Source of the DNA: Synechococcales cyanobacterium bin31.maxbin.ball.101
GTDB taxonomy: Bacteria > Cyanobacteriota > Cyanobacteriia > Leptolyngbyales > Leptolyngbyaceae
DNA: 62,750 bases
Direction of reading: 5' to 3'
NCBI GenBank assembly: GCA_013298165.1
Contig: JAAFJU010000012.1
Coordinates: forward strand, 1-62,750
Below, piece by piece: positions 34,349-42,162 of the stretch (its first letter is position 1; every line of letters begins with the position of its first letter). The notes beneath the pieces are model-generated. The model saw only the letters and a list, made by a program, of their open reading frames with translations, was not told the origin of the DNA and did no database searches. The translations under genes were made by a program, and so were the position numbers.

Positions 34349-34888
34349 TCAACAGACATCGACTGGCCCTGAAGTGGCTTGTTTCCCGAATCCCTTGCCG
34401 GATGAGGACGATCGCGGTTTTCCACTGGAACTCGCCTGGGCCTGCGCCTCTTTTAGAACTGCGCTGAGTTGCGATCGGCTAACCTCCTGCGAAGCGGCTT
34501 CAAGGCTACTGCTAAAAATCAGCGAATCACTCAAGTTAAGGGTCCAAAATCTGAATAAAAGGTCGATAACTGGAATTTTTTGTGGAGAAAGTTGAGTATT
34601 CTGGAGCCGAACAATCTCTTTAGACGCCTCTTCTGAGGTGAAAAAAATGAAAATTACAGTTTTTTCTACAGTAGATTGTGTACGATGAGATAGGGTGTTT
34701 TTTAGCCAAGCGCCAGATGCGTCTTGGATTAAATAGTAGTGAGAAGCGTTAAGATAATCTTTAGCGAACGAAGCCAGAGTGTTAGCGACGATTTTCACCA
34801 GTTGTTTTGTCTGTTCATCAGATGGGGCATCCTGAATCAGAACCTGCACTTGGGAGGCTAGATCGTCTAATGATAAGTTTGAGTGCAT
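34349..34888 (-). CDS. Cyanobacterial protein of unknown function
   Basis: The 179-residue protein has a helical N-terminus (SLDDLASQVQVLIQDAPSDEQTKQLVKIVANTLASFAKDYL), a beta region (KTVIFIFFTSEEASKEIVRLQ) and a low-complexity Ser/Lys tail (SSSGKPRSSSSGKGFGK). No family recognised. It converges with the STAND gene, the two stops being 26 bases apart. Confidence 0.65.
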   Translation of the reverse strand: MHSNLSLDDLASQVQVLIQDAPSDEQTKQLVKIVANTLASFAKDYLNASHYYLIQDASGAWLKNTLSHRTQSTVEKTVIFIFFTSEEASKEIVRLQNTQLSPQKIPVIDLLFRFWTLNLSDSLIFSSSLEAASQEVSRSQLSAVLKEAQAQASSSGKPRSSSSGKGFGKQATSGPVDVC

Positions 34889-35064
34889 AGTTTAACTTGC
34901 ATAGTCAGTGCATAAGCCTAAAGCGATCGTCATCTACCATTTGTTCATTTAATTAGTTTAGGTGAATTCAGCCGAACTAAACCGCTAGCTTTCCTACAGG
35001 GTTGGGGTTAAATCATTTTTGACCGAGACCATTTGATCTGGACTTAATTTTTGAGGGTAGTCTA

Positions 35065-36270
35065 TTGACCTACCAAACACTATCTACTACGGGGGATGTC
35101 TGCCAGAGCGTGGATGCCATCTATCAGCTTCTTCTGGGTGAACTTAAGCAAGCTACGACTAAAATTTCTGAGCGCAAAACGTCAGAACGATCCTGCGAGG
35201 AAGTGGCTCTCCGTCTGAGCCAAGAAGTCGAGCGGATCTGTACTGAAAGTCAGCGGATTCAGGACTCAGGGGAAGTGGATTCCTGGGCGATCGCCTTAGC
35301 GCGTCATCGTCTAGAGCAGTGCGTCCATTATTACAAGCTGGGATCCCGTCGAGGTCGGGTCGATCTCCACAGCACCCTCAGCGCCGTTGTCTATCGCTAT
35401 ATCTCTGCCTCAAAGCAGAACCAAGGCTATCAGGCTCGCTTGACCCTGATCGAAGACTTTTTACAAATCTTTTACATGGAAGCGCTCAACGCCTTCCGCC
35501 GCGAAACGCAACTGGGTAAGGACTACCAGCCCCGATCGCTCCTGCAACTAGCCGAATACATGGCCTTCACTGAGCGTTACGCCAAGCGCCGGATCCCCTT
35601 GCCCGGTCGTCGTAACCAGCAGCTCATTATTCTGCGTGCCCAGACCTTCTCCCAGCAGCAACCCAATGAAACCCTAATTGACATCGAGCGGGCTGCCGAA
35701 GGATCCTTGAACGAAGGCGAAGATGCCTTCAGTCTGGCGTCGATTCAGCAGCTCCGGGAGCAGATGATCTCCCAAGACCAGGAACCCGCCGAGGATGGCC
35801 TGCGGGAAAATGTGGTTCAGGAGTTGATTGCCTACCTGGAAGAGCGCAAGCAGCAGGACTGTATTGATTACTTTACGCTGCGACTTCAGGACCTCCCTGC
35901 CAATGAAATCGAGGCCATCTTGGGCTTGACCCCCCGACAGCGGGATTATCTGCAGCAGCGCTTTAAGTATCACCTGGTTCGATTTACCTTTACCCACCGC
36001 TGGGAGCTGGTGCATCAATGGCTAGAGATAGATTTAGATCACCATCTGGGTCTCTCTCAAGTTCAATGGGACAGCTTCAAAACCAGCCTCACAACCCAGC
36101 AGCAAAAGATCCTCAACCTCAAGCGGGAGAAGCGATCGGACAATGACATTGCCCGCAGCGTCGGCTGTACCCCAAATCAACTTCAACGACAATGGTTCAA
36201 GCTTTTGGAGCAGGCTTGGGAAATACGAAATTCCCAACTATCCGGAGCAGACCTCACACAGGACGAATAA
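35065..36270 (+). CDS. hetZ: HetZ family protein
   Basis: The 401-residue protein matches HetZ in length and in its blocks: VDAIYQLLLGELKQAT, CEEVALRLSQEVERICTESQRIQ, YYKLGSRRGRVDLHSTLSAVVYRYI, FTERYAKRRIPLPGRRNQQLIILRAQTFSQQQPNE, GLTPRQRDYLQQRFKYHLVRF and WFKLLEQAWEIRNS. In Anabaena HetZ is an early DNA-binding regulator of heterocyst differentiation; non-heterocystous filaments also have it. The TTG at 35065 is used here; a GTG at 35110 is an alternative start. PatU follows 12 bases downstream, the order known from Anabaena. Confidence 0.9.
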   Translation: MTYQTLSTTGDVCQSVDAIYQLLLGELKQATTKISERKTSERSCEEVALRLSQEVERICTESQRIQDSGEVDSWAIALARHRLEQCVHYYKLGSRRGRVDLHSTLSAVVYRYISASKQNQGYQARLTLIEDFLQIFYMEALNAFRRETQLGKDYQPRSLLQLAEYMAFTERYAKRRIPLPGRRNQQLIILRAQTFSQQQPNETLIDIERAAEGSLNEGEDAFSLASIQQLREQMISQDQEPAEDGLRENVVQELIAYLEERKQQDCIDYFTLRLQDLPANEIEAILGLTPRQRDYLQQRFKYHLVRFTFTHRWELVHQWLEIDLDHHLGLSQVQWDSFKTSLTTQQQKILNLKREKRSDNDIARSVGCTPNQLQRQWFKLLEQAWEIRNSQLSGADLTQDE

Positions 36271-36282
36271 GGACATATCACG

Positions 36283-37263
36283 ATGGATTTTGACTCAGAA
36301 CACCTACAAAAAATCTTTTTGGACTTGATTGCTCCCTTGGAAAGCGACCTGAAATCTGTTGCTTTACCAGACGATCGAACCCAACTCGACGGCGCTGAGT
36401 CTGATTCAAAGCCTTCCTCGTTATCCGAGACCTTTAACCCAAACTCAGGAGATATACCTGCTGTGCAAGAGCGTTTTCAAGCGTTATTAAAACATCGCCT
36501 TTCCCTGGAAATCGAACAAAACCCACCCCTCTTTCCCTGGGAAGATGAAATCTCAGAGTATCAGTCGGATTGGGTCCCCAATTCCATTTCCGATCTACAA
36601 GGCGTCCGTAAAACTGGCTCCCTGTGGCTAGCTCAACTGCGTCGCCTGACCTTGCCCGTGGGCTTACCTGAGTCCATGTTGGCTCAGATGCTCACCGCCT
36701 GCGAAGGCGCGGTCCAAAGTTCCCTGCGAGAAGGGGCAAAGGCGGTCAAAGTCGCCGAGTCCTTCTTCCCCGAGAACTTCCTTCAGTTAAACCAACTGGC
36801 GGGTGTGGTGATGATGTCTCCCGCACGGAATGGCTACGCGACCCTTCAATCGCGTCTGTCTGAACTGGGAACTGACTTACCCAATACCTATGAAGCGGCG
36901 AGTCCAACCCAACAGATGGTTCTGTCGCTTTTGGCCGCCCGTGAGATGATTGCGGCGTTGACCTTGAGCGCTAAACTCAATCAAACTTCGACCCACCAAT
37001 GGCTCACAGAAATTGGGGCATTGACGTTGCAACTGGACTACCACACCCAAGGGGGTGACGCGGTGCTTCATATCCATGGCCAATTGCCCTGCGGTGGCAG
37101 TCTGTCCTTGGCCAATGGTCCTAGCTTAGCAATGGCTCAGCGTCCAGAGGCAGGGGTCTTAAGTGTTGAACTAGCGGACCTGCGCCCGAATCAGCCGCTC
37201 CGTCTGACGGTGCAGTTGGGAATGGATGATGCGATCGTCTTTGTCATCGACCTTCTCGGCTAA
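36283..37263 (+). CDS. patU: PatU family protein
   Basis: The 326-residue protein follows hetZ by 12 bases with its own site. It has an acidic N-terminus (MDFDSEHLQKIFLDLIAPLESDL), a middle RFQALLKHRLSLEIEQNPPLFPWEDEISEY that is the PatU hallmark, and a C-terminal globular part (LTLPVGLPESMLAQMLTACEGAVQ, then ESFFPENFLQLNQLAGVVMM). In Anabaena patU is split into patU5 and patU3; here it is one frame, as in non-heterocystous filaments. PatU opposes HetZ in pattern control there; its role outside heterocyst formers is unclear. Confidence 0.88.
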   Translation: MDFDSEHLQKIFLDLIAPLESDLKSVALPDDRTQLDGAESDSKPSSLSETFNPNSGDIPAVQERFQALLKHRLSLEIEQNPPLFPWEDEISEYQSDWVPNSISDLQGVRKTGSLWLAQLRRLTLPVGLPESMLAQMLTACEGAVQSSLREGAKAVKVAESFFPENFLQLNQLAGVVMMSPARNGYATLQSRLSELGTDLPNTYEAASPTQQMVLSLLAAREMIAALTLSAKLNQTSTHQWLTEIGALTLQLDYHTQGGDAVLHIHGQLPCGGSLSLANGPSLAMAQRPEAGVLSVELADLRPNQPLRLTVQLGMDDAIVFVIDLLG

Positions 37264-37297
37264 AGCTCGGGCCTAAAGCTCGGGCCTAAAGCTCAGC
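37261..37297. repeat. 13-base tandem repeat over the patU stop codon
   Basis: TAAAGCTCGGGCC occurs twice and a third time as TAAAGCTCAGC, each unit beginning with TAA. The first unit supplies the patU stop. A GGGCATCCTG / CAGGATGGCCC hairpin follows at 37329-37362. Confidence 0.7.
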
Positions 37298-37379
37298 TAG
37301 TAAAAAACTCCCAGTTGACGAGGTTTTAGGGCATCCTGTAGAGGACGACTCAGGATGGCCCGCTGTGGGTTTTTAGACT

Positions 37380-39794
37380 ATGCCGCCTGCTTTAACCCCT
37401 ATAGAAGCTTTCAAAGCTCGCTTTCAATCCAAGATTTCATCGAATTCCCGATCGGCGACCGATCGGTCCGAGCCACCGGAAGATTCAGTCTGGTTGCGAG
37501 TTTTGGCGCAGTTGCTGGTGATTGTGGGGATTGTGGCGACGGATATTGCGGCGGAGACTTCGCTGTGGATCTGGGCGATTCCGTTGAGTGTTTTGGGATC
37601 CTGTTGGAGCTGGCGACAGCGCAAGAAGCGGGCGATCGGAACCAAGTTTTTGCTGGCGATCGGGATGATCGCAGCGTTAATCTTCTTTTTTATTCATTCC
37701 TTTGCCCGCCGTGAGACCAATGATTTGCGGTTGGTGTTGGTGGAGTTGATGGTGCAGATTCAGGTGCTGCACAGTTTTGACTTGCCTAAACGGAAGGATT
37801 TGGGATACTCGATGATGATCGGGTTAATTTTGCTGGGGGTGGCGAGTACCCTCAGTCAAACCATGGCCTTTGGGGGAATGTTGCTCGTCTTTTTGGCGAT
37901 CGCGATTCCGGTGTTGATGTTGGACTATCGATCGCGCTTGGGCTTACGATCGAACCCCTCGGTCAAATCCATTCTGGCCAATCCAAAAGAACTCAAACAG
38001 AACAGTAAAAAACTGGCGACATTGTTTGCCATTACCTTGGCGATCGGGTTGACGGTGTTTGCGTTGATGCCGCGTTTACCGGGCTATCAATTGCGGAGTT
38101 TGCCCATGAGCGCGCCCATTGATACACCGCAAAAGTTTGATAATCAGCGGGTTGCGAATCCGGGCTATTCCCGCAATGGGACTCAAGGAGGAAACGATCG
38201 GCCCGGTCGCAGAAGAGGCACTTCGCCACAGAAGGGAGCGGGGCAAGCCGATGAGGAGTTTTATGCGGGCTTTGGCGATCGGATTAATCAGAATTTGCGA
38301 GGGACGTTGAAGCCGAAGATGGTGATGCGGGTGCGATCGCAGGCGGAGGGATTTTGGCGGGTGCAGGCGTTCGATCGGTACACGGGGCAAGGCTGGGAGT
38401 TGTCGGACAACGACAAAACCAAGACGTTAAATCGATCGGGTTGGGCCTATCAGTTTTATTTACCGCCGAATGGGACGACAGAGCGGACGAAGGAAGTGGT
38501 GCAGACCTACAGCATTTTGTCGGAGTTGCCGAATTTGGTGCCTGCGCTGGCGAGTCCGAGGGAGTTATTTTTCCCGACACAGCAGGTGGCTTGGGATTCG
38601 CAAGCGGGCATTCGTGCGCCTGTGCCGCTGTCGGAAGGGTTGACCTATACGGTGATTTCGGAAGTGCCCTACCGCGATCGGACCGAGTTACAAAAAGCAA
38701 AAAGCAAAGTCCCTAATTTAAAATTCAACACTGCAAACCCCAACACCGTAAAACCCAATACCTCAAAACCAAACACCTCCCCATCAAAACAGACCCCAAG
38801 TCCTTATTTGCAGATTCCCAATGAGAAAACTCGTTTGGTTCTGCAAAAGGAGGCCGATCGATTACTGGCGATGTCCAGCAGTCCCATCACTTCAGATTAT
38901 GAAAAGGCGTTGTACCTAGCTCAGGCGATTAAGCAGCGCTATTCGTTGCAGCAGGATTTGCCATTTTTTGCAGCGGATGAGGATTTGGCGACGGCCTTTT
39001 TGACGAAATATAAGGGGGGTTATCCCGATCATTTTTCCACGACGTTGGCGGTGATGCTGCGATCGATCGGGATTTCAACTCGTCTAACGACGGGATTTTT
39101 ACCGGGACAGTTCAATTCCTTTACGGGCATGTATGAGGTGAAAAATACCGATGCGTTTGCATTGGTGGAGGTCTATTTCGATCGGTATGGCTGGTTTACC
39201 TTTGATCCCATTCCGGGTCATGCCTTAGTGCCGCCGTCAGTGGAATCGGATCAAACCTTTAGTGCGTTGAAGCAGTTCTGGAATTGGGTGGCGGGATGGA
39301 TGCCGTCTCCGGTGATGGGCGTGTTTCAGGGATTGTTTAATCTATTGGGTGCGCTGCTTGGGAATATTGTGCAATTGGTGTCCCAGGGAATTTTGGGGTG
39401 GTTGACGCTGTTGCTGTTGGGGACGATCGTGGGCTTTGGGCTTTGGCTTTTGTGGCAGCAGGGGCGAAAACTGCGTCGCCGATCGCAATTGCAAAAGCTG
39501 CCCGGAATGGAACGACTGTATCAACAAATGATCGATTGGCTGCAAGATCAAGGGGTCTCCCGATCGCCTGCTCTAACGCCCTTTGAACAGATTCACTATG
39601 CTCAAACCGTGCTGCCCCAGTTGCGATCGGTTCCAGAACATCAGGTGCTGGAGTCGATCGCGCATCACTATGTGGAATGGCGCTATGGGGCGGTGGATAC
39701 GGATACGGATACTTTGAGCCGATCGTTTTTGCGATTGAGACGATCAGTGCAGCAGCGATCGTTTCGTCAGGTTTTTAACAAAATACGCAGATGA
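37380..39794 (+). CDS. TgpA-like membrane protein with degenerate transglutaminase domain
   Basis: The 804 residues have five or six N-terminal membrane helices (LLVIVGIVATDIA, FLLAIGMIAALIFFFIHSF, MMIGLILLGVAS, GMLLVFLAIAIPVLML, LFAITLAIGLTVFALM), a periplasmic region, a Thr/Pro/Asn-rich linker, a transglutaminase-fold domain near 540-620 and a last helix plus a cytoplasmic tail. The nucleophile position reads GGYPDHFSTTLAVMLRS, with Pro for Cys, and the His position reads DAFALVEVYF, with Phe for His. It should be catalytically dead. I recall that cyanobacterial relatives share these substitutions. It may act in wall or exopolymer scaffolding. Confidence 0.82.
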   Translation: MPPALTPIEAFKARFQSKISSNSRSATDRSEPPEDSVWLRVLAQLLVIVGIVATDIAAETSLWIWAIPLSVLGSCWSWRQRKKRAIGTKFLLAIGMIAALIFFFIHSFARRETNDLRLVLVELMVQIQVLHSFDLPKRKDLGYSMMIGLILLGVASTLSQTMAFGGMLLVFLAIAIPVLMLDYRSRLGLRSNPSVKSILANPKELKQNSKKLATLFAITLAIGLTVFALMPRLPGYQLRSLPMSAPIDTPQKFDNQRVANPGYSRNGTQGGNDRPGRRRGTSPQKGAGQADEEFYAGFGDRINQNLRGTLKPKMVMRVRSQAEGFWRVQAFDRYTGQGWELSDNDKTKTLNRSGWAYQFYLPPNGTTERTKEVVQTYSILSELPNLVPALASPRELFFPTQQVAWDSQAGIRAPVPLSEGLTYTVISEVPYRDRTELQKAKSKVPNLKFNTANPNTVKPNTSKPNTSPSKQTPSPYLQIPNEKTRLVLQKEADRLLAMSSSPITSDYEKALYLAQAIKQRYSLQQDLPFFAADEDLATAFLTKYKGGYPDHFSTTLAVMLRSIGISTRLTTGFLPGQFNSFTGMYEVKNTDAFALVEVYFDRYGWFTFDPIPGHALVPPSVESDQTFSALKQFWNWVAGWMPSPVMGVFQGLFNLLGALLGNIVQLVSQGILGWLTLLLLGTIVGFGLWLLWQQGRKLRRRSQLQKLPGMERLYQQMIDWLQDQGVSRSPALTPFEQIHYAQTVLPQLRSVPEHQVLESIAHHYVEWRYGAVDTDTDTLSRSFLRLRRSVQQRSFRQVFNKIRR

Positions 39795-39828
39795 TTGGAG
39801 TCTCTTCCAAACCTCTGGCGAACCGCCC

Positions 39829-39860
39829 CCTAAATCCCCCAATTCTGGGGGACTTTTTAT
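39829..39860. repeat. GGGGG-type dispersed repeat
   Basis: ACCGCCCCCTAAATCCCCC and AATTCTGGGGGACTTTTTAT follow the tgpA-like stop. CCCCCAATTCTGGGGG plus the T-run on the plus strand makes a usable terminator for that gene. It is the complement of the repeat at 17132. Confidence 0.75.
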
Positions 39861-39862
39861 GA

Positions 39863-40234
39863 TTAAATTTTTGCCGTCTGGGCGGTTTCCCAGACTCGGC
39901 TGATGAGGTGTTCGGTGCGGGTTTGAAGCGAGGTGATGAAGAGTCCTTCGTGGTCGTTGCTGGCAATCCAACTCCCGTCAAGACTGATTTCGACGTACTC
40001 TTCATCCACGCTGCAAATGTCGATCGGCGTCGCAGTCTCCAACAAAATTTGCTCAACTAAGCTGTCAAACACGGGGTGATCGATCGAGACTAAAAACGAG
40101 GCTCGACCGGGTTCAATGTTCAACGGTTGACCAATGCGCAAGGCAAAAATCGATCGCTGCACCATCCAGTCTTCAAGGCTCTCTGTGACCTGTTCGCCCT
40201 TTAAACCGAATTCCGTATACATCAACTTCAACAT
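39863..40234 (-). CDS. alr0857-family protein (paralogue 2)
   Basis: The 123-residue protein repeats the blocks of the 16703 paralogue: MLKLMYTEFGL, FALRIGQPLNIEPGRASFLVSI, DEEYVEISLDGSWIASN, GLFITSLQTRTEHLISRVWE. Identity is moderate, so the duplication is old. ATG at 40234 has GGGAGA upstream. Function unknown. Both paralogues have a GGGGG-type repeat next to them and a small hydrophobic gene with its own terminator upstream. Confidence 0.78.
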   Translation of the reverse strand: MLKLMYTEFGLKGEQVTESLEDWMVQRSIFALRIGQPLNIEPGRASFLVSIDHPVFDSLVEQILLETATPIDICSVDEEYVEISLDGSWIASNDHEGLFITSLQTRTEHLISRVWETAQTAKI

Positions 40235-40305
40235 TTCTTTTCTCCCTTCTCTTCTTCTCGATCGCAGAATCCTAGGACCGCCCTAGCCAAGACTGCATTT
40301 GAACT

Positions 40306-40346
40306 CGTTACAAGTGGACCGTTACAAATGGGACCGTTACAAGTGG
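40306..40346. repeat. 14-base tandem repeats of CGTTACAAGTGGAC
   Basis: Three imperfect copies lie between the alr0857-type gene and the terminator at 40349. No function seen. Confidence 0.65.
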
Positions 40347-40348
40347 TA

Positions 40349-40386
40349 AAAATCAAAAACCCGCTTCTGATCAACTTCAGAGCGGG
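40349..40386 (-). terminator. Intrinsic terminator
   Basis: On the minus strand CCCGCT ... AGCGGG, extended by TCAGA-type inner pairing, is followed by TTTTTGATTTTT. It ends the small membrane-protein gene at 40411-40557. Confidence 0.85.
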
Positions 40387-40410
40387 AAACAAGCAACTTG
40401 GAGGCTTGAT

Positions 40411-40557
40411 TTAAAAATGCTGGAGAAGCTGTCCAAGCATTCGGCTCTGGGTGGTGTGGGGATGTAGGCGTCGGAGTCCCGTTAGCCATAGCCCCACCAA
40501 AAGACCTACGCTGAGGAGCGCTAGGAGCTTTTGGTTGAGGAGCGATGGAATGAACAT
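40411..40557 (-). CDS. Small single-pass membrane protein
   Basis: The ATG at 40557 opens a 48-residue frame with a hydrophobic helix (LLALLSVGLLVGLWLTGL) and a polar tail. The dedicated terminator downstream supports expression. A longer start and an overlapping frame are possible. No family recognised. An operator-like TACTACA-GG-TGTAATA lies at 40610-40625. Confidence 0.5.
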   Translation of the reverse strand: MFIPSLLNQKLLALLSVGLLVGLWLTGLRRLHPHTTQSRMLGQLLQHF

Positions 40558-40692
40558 GACGAGACTCTTGTGAAGGCGGACTGTAAAAGACGAACAATCA
40601 AAAATTACGATACTACAGGTGTAATATGTCGATGATGCCTTTGTCAAGAGGTTTTGAAAAATTCAGCCAAACCGTCGCAAGTTCGTCCCAGA

Positions 40693-41856
40693 TTAAAACA
40701 CGTCAGCGGGGTCGGCTTGCTGGAGTTTTTGGAGGGCGATCGTGCCGGAGATGGTACACATGATGATGGTGAGGGTGAAGACGGTGACGGCGCGTCCGGT
40801 GTTCATGGCGATCGGTAACAGAGTAGCACTGTAGGTAATTTGGTAGAGGACGTTGGCGAGGAGAAAGCTGGGAATAAAGCCACAGCAGGCCAAAATCAGA
40901 GCTTCTTGAATCAGGACGGACATGAGATAGCCGTTGGTATAGCCCATGGCTTTGAGGGTTGCATATTCGGGTAAATGGTCAGACACGTCGCTGTGGAGGA
41001 TTTGATATACGATGACGATGCCGACGATAAAGCCCATGGAGACGCCGATCGTAAAAATAAAGCCAATTCCGGTACCTCCAGCCCAGTAAGCTTCTTCAAT
41101 TCCGGCCCATTCTTCGGGGGTGAGAATTTTGACATCGTTGGGGAGTGTTTTTGCGATTTCAGCTTTGACGGACTGTACGTCAGAACCGGGTTTCAGTCTG
41201 ATCAATCCCGCTTCCATTTTGTCGGGAGTCCGATCGGGATGCAATTGCATAAAGGTGGAGTCACTGACAATCACATTGCCGTCGGCAGCGAAGGACGATC
41301 CGATCGCAAAGGTATTGGTCGCTTTAATCAAGAATTGGTTTAACTGTGCGTTGACGAATCCATTTTTTTCAATTTGAGCGGCGATGTCACCATATTCGGG
41401 ACGACCTGCGCGATCGAAGAGAACCGTGCCGAGTTGTTGCAGTTGCGATTGGTTTCGCTGCACGTCGGGGAGGCTAAAGGCTTGGGCGCTCGGGTCTGCG
41501 CCCCAAATTAAAATAGTGCGCGATTGCTTGGTGTCGGGGTTTTGCCATTGACCGGAGGAGATGTAAATGGGCGTGACGGCGGTGACAGCGGGGTGCGATC
41601 GGGTCTGGTAAAGACGATCGCGGGGACTGCTGCGCACGGCAAACAACGTCTGGAATTGGGTGTTGGCGATGAGCAGGTCGGCGTTGAGATTGCGGTAGGG
41701 AATTTTGGCGGAGTCGTACAGTGCGCCTTCAAATCCCATTTGGATGAAAATCAGCAAGTCCGCAAAGGCAATGCCTGCGATCGCAATTAAAAATCGCGTT
41801 TTTTGTCGTGAAAGCTGGAGCCAAGCGAGGGGAATTTTTCGGAAACGCTTGAGCAT
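40693..41856 (-). CDS. devC: ABC exporter permease DevC
   Basis: The 387-residue protein is a MacB/FtsX-type permease: one helix at the N-terminus (FLIAIAGIAFADLLIFIQMGFEGALYDSA, a DevC signature), a large periplasmic domain, and three helices at the C-terminus (TIGVSMGFIVGIVIVYQIL, LIQEALILACCGFIPSFLL, AVTVFTLTIIMCTISGTIAL) with SDHLPEYATLKAMGYT. With DevB and the ATPase DevA it forms an efflux machine that in Anabaena exports heterocyst glycolipids and in other strains other substrates. No DevA follows in this window. Confidence 0.92.
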   Translation of the reverse strand: MLKRFRKIPLAWLQLSRQKTRFLIAIAGIAFADLLIFIQMGFEGALYDSAKIPYRNLNADLLIANTQFQTLFAVRSSPRDRLYQTRSHPAVTAVTPIYISSGQWQNPDTKQSRTILIWGADPSAQAFSLPDVQRNQSQLQQLGTVLFDRAGRPEYGDIAAQIEKNGFVNAQLNQFLIKATNTFAIGSSFAADGNVIVSDSTFMQLHPDRTPDKMEAGLIRLKPGSDVQSVKAEIAKTLPNDVKILTPEEWAGIEEAYWAGGTGIGFIFTIGVSMGFIVGIVIVYQILHSDVSDHLPEYATLKAMGYTNGYLMSVLIQEALILACCGFIPSFLLANVLYQITYSATLLPIAMNTGRAVTVFTLTIIMCTISGTIALQKLQQADPADVF

Positions 41857-41877
41857 GGGATTGATGGGGGTAAAGGG

Positions 41878-42162
41878 TTAGAAGATCCAATACTCCGGGC
41901 GCTGAATGTCGATGATGTTGGCTCCGATTTCGGCGAAGTCCTGACGCATCCAGGCTCGGTGCATTCGGGTGAAGAGCTGCGATCGTTTTTCGGCGGGGGT
42001 TAAGGGGACGCGCAGGGCTAGAACCGTGACGGCGCTCCAGGGATAGCTTTTGCGCAGGGCTTTGAACCAGTAGCGTTTTAGGTTCGCTTTAGAAAAGGTG
42101 GTTTTGAAGGAGAAGTTTTTGAGTTGATTGAACAGGTTCAAGCGTGGAAACGTGAGTGTCAT
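41878..42162 (-). CDS. Unknown 94-residue protein within the dev operon
   Basis: The frame overlaps the DevB stop by ATGA (42159-42162) and ends 21 bases before devC. It is basic and polar (FSFKTTFSKANLKRYWFKALRKSYPWSAVTVLALRVPLTPAEKRSQLFTRMHRAW) with no membrane helix. I know no DevBCA operon component like it. Coupling to devB suggests a real accessory protein. Confidence 0.65.
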   Translation of the reverse strand: MTLTFPRLNLFNQLKNFSFKTTFSKANLKRYWFKALRKSYPWSAVTVLALRVPLTPAEKRSQLFTRMHRAWMRQDFAEIGANIIDIQRPEYWIF

